Shown here piece after piece: positions 34,899 to 41,230 of a stretch of DNA of 41,230 nucleotides (positions within the stretch are counted from its first letter, which is position 1; every line of letters starts with the position of its first letter). A program made the translations under genes and the position numbers. The notes under the pieces are model-generated. The model had not been told where the DNA came from, ran no database searches, and saw nothing but the letters and a program-made list of their open reading frames with translations. The stretch spans positions 1 to 41,230 of the forward strand of contig CANJQI010000027.1 in the NCBI GenBank assembly GCA_947476215.1, read 5' to 3'. Origin of the DNA: Betaproteobacteria bacterium. GTDB lineage: Bacteria > Pseudomonadota > Gammaproteobacteria > Burkholderiales > SG8-41.

Positions 34899-36125
34899 GT
34901 GGATAGTGCAAAACAGGGGCCGTTGGCAGGGATGCTCGTCATCGATTTTTCACGAGTGATCGCGGGTCCGTTCGCCAGCCAGTTTCTTGGTGATCTGGGG
35001 GCGGACGTCATCAAGGTGGAGGAGCCGGGCACAGGAGACCCGAGCCGCAAGAATCCGCCGTTTGCGGGCGGCGAAAGCCACTATTTCATGGCCTTCAATC
35101 GCAACAAGAAGAGCGTCGCGCTCGATCTGAAAAAACCCGCGGGCAAGCAGGCCGCGCTCGATCTGATCAACCGTGCCGATATCGTGGTCGAAAACTTTCG
35201 TCCGGCGGTGATGAAGAAACTGGGCCTGGACTACGACACCGTGAAGATCACCAATCCGCGCCTCGTCTATTGTTCGATCTCGGGCTTTGGCCGTGAAGGG
35301 CCGTTGCGTGACGTGCCGGCTTACAACGAAGTGGTGCAGGCCATATCCGGCATCATGAGCATGAACGGCGAGGAGAACGGCCCGCCGATGAAGCTGGGCG
35401 TGCCTATCGGTGATCTGGGCGGCGCCTTATTCGCGGTGATCGGCGTGCTCGCGGCAATCACCGAGCGCACGCGAACGGGCAAGGGTCAATGGATAGACAT
35501 TGCACTCTACGACACCATGATCAGTCTGCTGGGTTATTTCTCAAATCTTTATTTTGTGAGCGGCGCGAGCCCGAAGCGCATAGGCTCGGCGCACCATTCG
35601 ATAGGGCCGCTGGGCGTGTTCGCCACCAAGGATGACTATCTGGCGCTGAGCATATTCACCGATAAATTCTGGGGCAACTTCTGCAATGCGGTGGGATTGC
35701 CGGAATTGATTGCCGATCCGCGCTTTGTCGATGCCGCGGGACGGGTGGGCAACAAGGACGTGCTCGAAAAAATCCTGCGCGAGTTGTTTGCGCAGCGCAC
35801 GGTCGCGGAATGGGATGTTCTGTTGACCGCGGCGGACGTGCCGCATGCACCGGTGAGGAGTGTCGGTGAGGCGCTGGAAGCGGCGCACACCCGCGAACGC
35901 AAGATGGTCGTTGAAGTCGATCATCCGACCGCGGGACGCATACGCAATACGGGTCGCCCGATCAAGTTTTCAGAACATGACAGTGCCGCCGAAATGCGCG
36001 CCGCGCCGCTGCTGGGCGCGGATACCGTAAGCGTGCTTCAGCAGTTTCTCAAATACAGCGAAAAACAGGTGGCCGAGATGCTGGCACAGGGCGCCGTGGC
36101 GCAGTGGAAGGCGAAGGAGAAGTAA
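34899..36125 (+). CDS. CaiB/BaiF CoA-transferase 3
   Basis: 408 residues from a GTG with GGAGG a few bases upstream (34889-34893). GPLAGMLVIDFSRVIAGPFAS, GADVIKVEEPGTGDPSR, KKSVALDLK, ENFRPAVM, LVYCSISGFGREGPL and the nucleophile Asp172 in VPIGDLGGALFAV give a complete active enzyme, with a C-terminal EWDVLLTAADVPHAPV block. It is first in the plus-strand operon leading to enoyl-CoA hydratase, UGSC F, its partner and two PrpD-like proteins. The 199-nt divergent gap upstream holds no promoter that I could define. Likely activates the imported acid to its CoA ester. Confidence 0.9.
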   Translation: MDSAKQGPLAGMLVIDFSRVIAGPFASQFLGDLGADVIKVEEPGTGDPSRKNPPFAGGESHYFMAFNRNKKSVALDLKKPAGKQAALDLINRADIVVENFRPAVMKKLGLDYDTVKITNPRLVYCSISGFGREGPLRDVPAYNEVVQAISGIMSMNGEENGPPMKLGVPIGDLGGALFAVIGVLAAITERTRTGKGQWIDIALYDTMISLLGYFSNLYFVSGASPKRIGSAHHSIGPLGVFATKDDYLALSIFTDKFWGNFCNAVGLPELIADPRFVDAAGRVGNKDVLEKILRELFAQRTVAEWDVLLTAADVPHAPVRSVGEALEAAHTRERKMVVEVDHPTAGRIRNTGRPIKFSEHDSAAEMRAAPLLGADTVSVLQQFLKYSEKQVAEMLAQGAVAQWKAKEK

Positions 36126-36878
36126 TTGGATACAGTCATATCAGATACCAAGGACGGCGTCGCAACCGTCACCCTGCACCGGCCGGAACAGCGCAATGCG
36201 CTAAACCTGCAGATGGCCATCGATCTGCATGCAGCGATCAAGGAAGCAGAAACAGACGCCAGAGTGCGCATCGTGCTCATACGCGGTACCGGGACCAGCT
36301 TTTGCGCCGGTGCAGACCTGAAGGAACGCGTCGGTGTGACCGAGGCGTGGTTGCGTAACCGCAGGCAGACGGCATTTGCGGCATACAACGCGATTCAGTG
36401 GTGTATGAAACCGTGCGTGGCGGTAGCCCATGGGCCGGTGATAGGCGCGGGCTGCGAAGTCGCGACGGCGTGCGACTTCATCATCGCATCGACGCGCGCC
36501 ACGTTCCGCTATCCGGAAGCCGCCGTCGGGTCCGTGGGTGCCAGCCAGCGTCTGCCGCGTATCGTCGGCAGGGCGATGGCGAAAGAACTGATTTTTACCG
36601 GACGCACCATAGATGCCGCGGAGGCCTTGCGCATAGGTCTCGTCAACCACGTGGTGGAGCCCGATCAGCTTGAGGCCAAGGTGGCCGAGACCGTGGGCAT
36701 GATATTGAAAGCTTATCCACTGTCGGTGCAGCTTGCCAAGCGCTGCGTCGACGTAGGCATGGAGTCGGATCTGCGCACCGGCATGGATTTCGAAATGATG
36801 GCCATAGACCGCTGCCTGGCGGACGAAGAGTGGAAGAAAGGCGTGCAGGCGTTTTCCGCGCAACGTAAAAAGGATTGA
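36126..36878 (+). CDS. enoyl-CoA hydratase/isomerase (crotonase family)
   Basis: 250 residues from TTG 36126, directly after the CoA-transferase stop, with AAGGAG at 36115-36120. Oxyanion-hole segments are SFCAGADLKE and AHGPVIGAGCE. PEAAVGSVGASQRLP carries the first catalytic Glu position and KELIFTGRTIDA the second, so hydratase chemistry is plausible; the usual GAGG is GSVGAS. HRPEQRNALN at the N-terminus is typical. With a CoA-transferase before it and an HMGL-like lyase nearby, it could act like methylglutaconyl-CoA hydratase on a branched or dicarboxylic CoA ester. The stop overlaps the leader of UGSC F by two bases before its GTG. Confidence 0.9.
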   Translation: MDTVISDTKDGVATVTLHRPEQRNALNLQMAIDLHAAIKEAETDARVRIVLIRGTGTSFCAGADLKERVGVTEAWLRNRRQTAFAAYNAIQWCMKPCVAVAHGPVIGAGCEVATACDFIIASTRATFRYPEAAVGSVGASQRLPRIVGRAMAKELIFTGRTIDAAEALRIGLVNHVVEPDQLEAKVAETVGMILKAYPLSVQLAKRCVDVGMESDLRTGMDFEMMAIDRCLADEEWKKGVQAFSAQRKKD

Positions 36879-36880
36879 GC

Positions 36881-37420
36881 GTGTACCGAAAAATTACGTT
36901 TGTGGTGCCGGAGGCGCCGGCACAGGCCGCAGCGCCGCTTGCGGCACAGCGCGCGCTCGGCAAGCACGGCATACGGCTGGGCATACTGGACAACCACAAG
37001 GGCAATGCCGATCATCTGTTGGCGATGATCGTGGAGGGCCTGCAAGGGGCGCTGCCGATTGCCTCGGTCGTGTCGCTGCGCAAACCGACCGCAGTCCTGG
37101 CCGCGCCTGCCGACATGCTTGATCAACTCGCGCAGGAGGCGGACTGCGTAGTCAGCGCAATGGCGGATTGAGGGTCGTGCACGTCGTGGAGTGTCCACGA
37201 CATGGCGACGCTCAGAAAACGCGGCATCCTGACGGCGGTGATCTGTTCAGCGCCGTTTGAGCGGCTGGGACGTACTCAGGCCACCGTACTCGGGGTTCCC
37301 GAATTGCCGCTGTTGATGATTCCGCATCCACTGGGTGGTCTCTCGTATGAAAAGGTGCGCGAGCGCGCCGATCATGCAATACCAAAGATCGTTGATTTAA
37401 TTAAGGAAAATATGAAATGA
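36881..37420 (+). CDS. UGSC-family selenoprotein F (stand-alone form, in-frame UGA at 37169-37171)
   Basis: Read through UGA, 179 residues. GTG 36881 is chosen over TTG 36875: AAGGA lies 7 nt before GTG, and this start makes the UGA codon 97, as in four paralogues. N-terminal half: ITFVVPEAP, RLGILDNHKGNADHLL, VSAMAD, then Sec97-Gly-Ser-Cys100, the canonical motif, TSWSVHD, Cys122 in AVICSA and MIPHPLGG. Close to UGSC A (for example GILDNxKGNADHLL and RKRG are shared). A hairpin starts 11 nt after the UGA. The stop overlaps the partner start (ATGA). It lies in an operon with CoA-transferase, hydratase and MmgE/PrpD genes. Confidence 0.9.
37183..37201 (+). promoter_or_regulatory. SECIS-like hairpin of UGSC F
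   Basis: GTCGTGG / CCACGAC form a perfect 7-bp stem with loop AGTGT, 11 nt after UGA 37169-37171. The outer pair is G-C, from ACG (Thr) and GAC (Asp); two more pairs can form beyond one mismatch. Confidence 0.86.
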
Positions 37421-38535
37421 GCGACCTCGGCGTATTGCTGCAAACGGCAGGCGCGAGCTTCGAGGTCGACGAGGACCACGAGGCGCTCAACCGCCTGTGC
37501 ATGGAGCGTGGATGGGGCGATGGTCTACCCGTCGTTCCGCCGAGCTCGGAACGCGTTGAGCGCATGCTGGCCTATTGCGACCGGCCGTGGGATCAGCCGG
37601 TGGCCAGGATCGCGCCGCGCTGGGGTGAAGCGACACCGATCAGACTGGCTGCCAACGCTGTCATGGCAGGTTGTTTGCCGCAGTATTTTCCGCTCGTGGT
37701 CCTCGCCATCGAGGCGATGTGCGAGGAAGCTTTCAATCTTTATGGCATACAGGCAACCACACATCTATGCGCCCCGCTCATGATTGTGAACGGGCCTGTG
37801 GTCGCCGAACTTGGCCTCAACTTCGGGCACAACGCGATGGGGCCTGGTTGCCAGGCCAATGCAGCGATAGGCCGTGCGATACGGCTTGCGCTTCTGAATA
37901 TCGGCGGTGCGATACCCGGCGCGGGTGACATGGCCACGTTTGGTGCGCCGATCAAGTTCAGTTATTGCGTCGCCGAGAACGAAGCGGCAAGCCCGTGGGA
38001 GCCATTGCACGTCGAACGCGGGTTTCCTGCCGAGGCGAGTACGGTGACGGTGCTGGGCGCCGAGGCGCCGCACAATGTCAATGATCACGAGAGCATCAGC
38101 GGCGTAGGCATACTCAAGATGATCGCCGGCACGGCCGCCATTACCGGGTCGAACGACGCGACGCTGGGCGGCGGACAGCCGCTGATCATCTTCGGCCCGG
38201 AGCATGCGGCAACTGTTGCCGCGGACGGATACTCCAAAGCCGACGTGAAGCGCTATCTGTTCGAGCATGCGCAAGTGCCGTTCACCCATTTTTCCGACGA
38301 GTACATAGAGCGCCGCCTGAAGACCAGATTTCCGGAGCGGTTTGCGGCAGCCGGTCTCAACGCGCGCGTGCCAATCGCGAAATGCGCCGAGGATTTTATG
38401 GTTATCGTCGTAGGCGGCGCCGGCAAACATTCTGCTTTTACGCCGACGTTCGGCACGACTCGTTCGGTGACGCGTGCGCTCAAGCGGCGTGATGGTGAGT
38501 ATGCAAGTTCCGTGGAAGAGATGCGCCGCATTTAA
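37417..38535 (+). CDS. UGSC-partner protein (second free copy)
   Basis: 372 residues from ATG 37417, overlapping the UGSC F stop (ATGA). It parallels the 9868-10989 protein along its whole length: GWGDGLPVVPPSSERVERML, NAVMAGCLPQYFP, FNLYGIQATTHLCAPLMI, NGPVV, NAAIGRAIRL, PGAGDMATFGAP, YCVAENEAASPWEPLHVERGF (quoted in part), TVTVLGAEAPHNVNDHES, GPEHAATVAADGYSKADVKRYL and GGAGKHSAFTPTFGTTRSVT. No signal peptide or membrane segment. The two free copies share features not in the fused domains (FNLYxIQATTH, HNxNDH), so free and fused types are separate branches. Probably forms a complex with UGSC F. Confidence 0.86.
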   Translation: MSDLGVLLQTAGASFEVDEDHEALNRLCMERGWGDGLPVVPPSSERVERMLAYCDRPWDQPVARIAPRWGEATPIRLAANAVMAGCLPQYFPLVVLAIEAMCEEAFNLYGIQATTHLCAPLMIVNGPVVAELGLNFGHNAMGPGCQANAAIGRAIRLALLNIGGAIPGAGDMATFGAPIKFSYCVAENEAASPWEPLHVERGFPAEASTVTVLGAEAPHNVNDHESISGVGILKMIAGTAAITGSNDATLGGGQPLIIFGPEHAATVAADGYSKADVKRYLFEHAQVPFTHFSDEYIERRLKTRFPERFAAAGLNARVPIAKCAEDFMVIVVGGAGKHSAFTPTFGTTRSVTRALKRRDGEYASSVEEMRRI

Positions 38536-38598
38536 CGGCGGCGCGGGGCTATCCGGATTGCAGTTGCAGGTTTTTCTGAACATCGAAAGGAAGCAATC

Positions 38599-39996
38599 AT
38601 GACTATTGCCAACGAACTCGCGCAACGCATCGTGGCGATGCGCTATGAAGATCTGCCTGTCGACGCGGTGGAGTGGGCCAAGATATCCGCGGTCGACCTG
38701 ATAGGCTGCGCTCTCGCTTCGGCGGACGAAGAGGCGCCCAAGATCGTCGAGCGTCTGCTGAGTGTAAACAAGAGTGGCGGCACCAGCCTGATCTGGGGTT
38801 CGGACCGGCGCGTGTCGGCCATGGATGCAGCGGAAATCAACGGCGTGGCTGCGCATGTGCTGGATTATGACGACTGTGGCAATTCCATTGCCGGACATCC
38901 GACCGTGACCATATTTCCGGCGGTATTGGCGTTGGGCGAGCAGCTAGGCGCCAGCGGCAGGGATGTGTTGCTAGCCTATATCACCGGATTCGAGACGGTC
39001 GCGCATATGGGACGCGTCGTGCATATGCACCACTACGAAAAAGGCTGGCATCCGACCTCGACGCTGGGTGTATTCGGCGCCGCCGCCGGTTGTGCGCGCC
39101 TGCTCGGACTCAATGCCGACCAGACCGCCACGGCGCTATCCATAGCCGTATCGATGGCGGCCGGTGTGAAAGCCAATTTCGGCAGCATGACCAAGCCCCT
39201 GCACGCCGGGCAGTGCACGCGCCACGGCGCATACGCGGCGTTGCTGGCCAGGGAAGGCTTTACAGCGAATCAGGGCGCGTTCGAACACAAGCAGGGCTAC
39301 TTCGAGCTTTATAACGGTGCGGGCAATTACGATGTCAGCAAGATCGTGGCGCACTGGGCCGACCCGCTCGATATCCTCAAGCCCGGCGCCGGCCTCAAGC
39401 AGTATCCATGTTGCGCCGGCACGCATTCGGCTATCGACGCGATGTTGTCGTTGCGCGAAAAGCACGCATTGACGCCCGAAAAAGTGGCGAGCGTGGAGTC
39501 GACCACCCATGCGCGTGTGCTGATGCATACCGATAGGGCGACACCGCGCAGCATACTGGATGCCAAGTTCAGCGTGCAGTACTGCATCGCGCGCGCGCTC
39601 ATGCACGGCGATGTGGCATTCGGCCACTTCGAGGGGGAGGCGTATCGCGATGCTGACGTGCAGACGGTCCTGGCGCGTATCACGGCGCGTCCTCACGCGC
39701 ACCAGCCCAAAGGCATGGAGGAGAGTTTCGAGTGCGTGATGAAGGTCACCACGACGGATGGCAAGACTTATACGACGCGCGTCGATCAGCCGTTGCGCGG
39801 CCCCAACAACCTGGTACCGCCGGACCGCCTTGAGCCCAAGTTCCGCGACTGTGCGGCGCGTGCCTTGCGCGCGGATGCCATCACGCCGGTCTATACGGCG
39901 GTACGCAGCCTCGAAACAATGCCGGACGTGCGGCAGTTGACGGATTTGATGGCGGGCGCGATCAAGAACGAGACCAAGCTGCTTGAGACTGCGTGA
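38599..39996 (+). CDS. MmgE/PrpD family protein 2
   Basis: 465 residues, full length for the PrpD/MmgE superfamily. IVAMRYEDLPVDAV, AEINGVAAHVLDYDDCG with the conserved Asp pair, YITGFETVAHMG, GWHPTSTLGVFGAAAG, KPLHAGQCTRHGAYAA (active-site lid region) and KQYPCCAGTHSAIDAM are all family blocks. AAAGGAA precedes ATG 38599. It follows the UGSC partner gene after 63 nt and is probably cotranscribed. Family members dehydrate 2-methylcitrate, decarboxylate cis-aconitate or epimerise iminodisuccinate; this sequence alone does not choose among them. Confidence 0.9.
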   Translation: MTIANELAQRIVAMRYEDLPVDAVEWAKISAVDLIGCALASADEEAPKIVERLLSVNKSGGTSLIWGSDRRVSAMDAAEINGVAAHVLDYDDCGNSIAGHPTVTIFPAVLALGEQLGASGRDVLLAYITGFETVAHMGRVVHMHHYEKGWHPTSTLGVFGAAAGCARLLGLNADQTATALSIAVSMAAGVKANFGSMTKPLHAGQCTRHGAYAALLAREGFTANQGAFEHKQGYFELYNGAGNYDVSKIVAHWADPLDILKPGAGLKQYPCCAGTHSAIDAMLSLREKHALTPEKVASVESTTHARVLMHTDRATPRSILDAKFSVQYCIARALMHGDVAFGHFEGEAYRDADVQTVLARITARPHAHQPKGMEESFECVMKVTTTDGKTYTTRVDQPLRGPNNLVPPDRLEPKFRDCAARALRADAITPVYTAVRSLETMPDVRQLTDLMAGAIKNETKLLETA

Positions 39997-40057
39997 ACGC
40001 CAAACCAGATGCCGTGCCGGAACCCTTATCCCCCATTCGATCTGAACAATTCAAACT

Positions 40058-40171
40058 CTCAACGCGGAGGACGCAGGGGATCGCGGGGTATGGCAATGCT
40101 GTTATCGACAAATGGCATGCATTCCCCTGCGCCCCTCTGCGTCCCCCGCGTCCCCCGCGTCCTCTGCGTTA
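40058..40171. repeat. dispersed-type imperfect inverted repeat between MmgE/PrpD genes
   Basis: The left arm AACGCGGAGGACGCAGGGGA near 40060 is complementary to GCGTCCTCTGCGTT near 40157-40170, and the right half has three near-identical pyrimidine-rich units of GCGTCCCCC type. This purine-arm/pyrimidine-arm layout is familiar from intergenic repeats of betaproteobacteria. It may form a long hairpin between two otherwise adjacent genes. No gene is seen in 39997-40190. Confidence 0.55.
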
Positions 40172-40199
40172 AGCGGTTGCTTTGCTAAAGGTGAAAAAA

Positions 40200-41230
40200 T
40201 TGACTTCAGATGCCATTCCGGCGATTTCGCTAAGCATCGCCGAATTCACATCCAGATTTTCCTATGACGATCTGCCGCAGCGGTTGCGTGAGTTTGCGCG
40301 CTATCACGCGCTCGATACCGTAGGCACGTCGCTGGCGGCGACGAAAACGGACTTTGCACGCAGCGCGTACGAGGGACTGGCGCCGCTGGCCGAGGGCGGC
40401 GCTTGTTCGGTCATCGGCATGTCGGCCAAGCTGGGATTACGCGACGCGGTGCTGCTCAACGGCATACTTGCGCATGGGCTGGACTACGACGACACGCATA
40501 CGCCGTCCCAGATGCATCCCAGCGCCAGCGCATTTCCGTGCGCGCTCGGCCTGGCGGAGTTTCAGAACAAGAGTGGATGCGAGCTGCTTATGGCATACGT
40601 GTTGGGCGCTGAGATTTCGATACGCACCGCGATCGCGTCGGCCAACACCATGCAATCGACGGGATTTCACTCCACGGGCGTGATTGGGCATTTCGGCTGC
40701 GCGATCGCCGCATCGAAACTCTATGAGTTGAATGCCGCGCAGACGTGCATGGCGCAGGGTTTGGCCGGCAGCACTGCCTCCGCGCTGGGGGAGTACCGTT
40801 CCGATGGTTCGTGGAACAAACGCATGCACCCGGGCTGGGCCGCGGTGGGCGGCATCACCGCGGCGAGCCTCGCCCGCGGCGGGTATGTCGGTTCAAAAAA
40901 AATCTATGAAGGCAGGGACGGAGTTTTTCGGACACATGCCGGACCGAACTTCGAAGCAGTCAAACTGGATGCCATGCTCGACGGTCTGGGCAGCGAGTGG
41001 CGCTTTGAAGGCGCGGCCATCAAACCGTTGCCCGTCTGTCACTTCCTGCACGCGTGCGCGGATTCGGTGCTCGCCTTACGGCGCGAACATAATCTTGATC
41101 CTGACGATATCCTGGAAGCGCAGGCACTGTTGCCCAAGGACGCATTTCGCGTCGTGTGCGAACCTGTCGACATGCGCCGCCGGCCCGCTTCGGAAAACGT
41201 CGCGCAGTTCAGTGCGCAGTTTGTGGTCGC
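40200..41230 (+). CDS. MmgE/PrpD family protein 3 (partial, runs off the right edge)
   Basis: An open frame from TTG 40200 (AAAGGTGA upstream; GTG 40191 also possible) to the end of the window, 343 codons without a stop. ISLSIAEFTSRFSYDDLP, RYHALDTVGTSLAAT, LLNGILAHGLDYDDTHTP with the conserved Asp pair, YVLGAEISIRTAIA, GFHSTGVIGHFGCAIAAS, SDGSWNKRMHPGWAAVGG and KPLPVCHFLHACADSVL are superfamily blocks. It is only distantly similar to the preceding PrpD-like gene, so it is not a recent tandem copy and may have its own substrate. It lacks roughly the last 100-120 residues because the window ends. Confidence 0.85.
   Translation, partial: MTSDAIPAISLSIAEFTSRFSYDDLPQRLREFARYHALDTVGTSLAATKTDFARSAYEGLAPLAEGGACSVIGMSAKLGLRDAVLLNGILAHGLDYDDTHTPSQMHPSASAFPCALGLAEFQNKSGCELLMAYVLGAEISIRTAIASANTMQSTGFHSTGVIGHFGCAIAASKLYELNAAQTCMAQGLAGSTASALGEYRSDGSWNKRMHPGWAAVGGITAASLARGGYVGSKKIYEGRDGVFRTHAGPNFEAVKLDAMLDGLGSEWRFEGAAIKPLPVCHFLHACADSVLALRREHNLDPDDILEAQALLPKDAFRVVCEPVDMRRRPASENVAQFSAQFVV

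Noticed and set aside
9620-37171. The six UGA codons as true stops, giving a small protein plus a second gene
   Set aside because: The homology continues in frame with no alternative start at a sensible place, a Cys follows at fixed spacing, and every UGA has a hairpin at 11 nt. Six chance repeats of this arrangement are not credible.
9634-37201. The post-UGA hairpins as intrinsic terminators
   Set aside because: They lie inside conserved coding sequence and none is followed by a U-tract.
1-41230. A variant genetic code with UGA read as tryptophan throughout
   Set aside because: Many genes here end in UGA, including the UGSC genes themselves at 9871, 28511 and 37420, and Trp is encoded by UGG everywhere.
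1-41230. CRISPR arrays, tRNA (including tRNA-Sec) or rRNA genes
   Set aside because: No regularly spaced repeats and no cloverleaf or rRNA-like sequence noticed; a covariance scan was not possible here.

Overview
The window looks like a chromosomal accessory region of a high-GC betaproteobacterium, probably an uncultured or environmental member of the Burkholderiales. The main reason is the large number of Bug/TctC-type periplasmic solute-binding proteins (ten here, with no TctA/TctB membrane subunits), together with CaiB/BaiF CoA-transferases, MmgE/PrpD proteins and a TcuA-like dehydrogenase. The assignment is by gene content only; there is no rRNA or marker gene.

The central observation is six genes of the UGSC family (putative selenoproteins), each cut by an in-frame UGA inside a U-G-(S/G/A)-C motif. 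In all six a hairpin starts exactly 11 nt after the UGA, which is the spacing of the minimal bacterial SECIS element, and the protein continues in frame after it. In five of them the UGA is codon 97, a downstream Cys is residue 122, and the outermost base pair of the hairpin covaries at two synonymous codon positions (ACA...GAT or ACG...GAC). Four are fused to a C-terminal domain of unknown function. In the other two the same domain is a separate gene that overlaps the UGSC gene by a GTGA or ATGA stop-start. Conventional gene calling would break every one of them into two pieces.

Layout. 1-1778: end of an IS91-type transposase, a PDZ-domain fragment and a HepT/MntA-type toxin-antitoxin pair on the minus strand. 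1951-10989 (+): four Bug proteins alternating with an amidohydrolase, an alpha/beta hydrolase and a lactonase-like propeller, ending in a UGSC selenoprotein and its partner gene. 11000-12739 (-): a divergent UGSC fusion selenoprotein. 12993-18815 (+): Bug, CapA-like, Bug, TcuA-like, Bug. 18844-26694 (-): Bug, UGSC fusion, MmgE/PrpD, Bug, D-2-hydroxyacid dehydrogenase, UGSC fusion, ending at a hairpin terminator. 26901-33753 (+): UGSC fusion, Bug, a double CaiB/BaiF protein, a single CaiB/BaiF and a short SDR. 33746-34699 (-): an HMG-CoA-lyase-like protein. 34899-41230 (+): CaiB/BaiF, enoyl-CoA hydratase, UGSC selenoprotein, partner gene and two MmgE/PrpD genes, the last running off the window.

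How the genes may work together (inference): Bug proteins capture small carboxylates; hydrolases and lactonase open esters or lactones; TcuA-like, 2-hydroxyacid dehydrogenase and PrpD-like enzymes oxidise or dehydrate; CoA-transferases, hydratase and lyase finish as acyl-CoA chemistry. Each UGSC gene lies close to such a catabolic gene set, so UGSC plus partner is probably an enzyme or redox module acting on these substrates. No selA, selB, selC or selD gene is in the window. No intergenic gap exceeds 300 nt, and no tRNA, rRNA or CRISPR array was seen.
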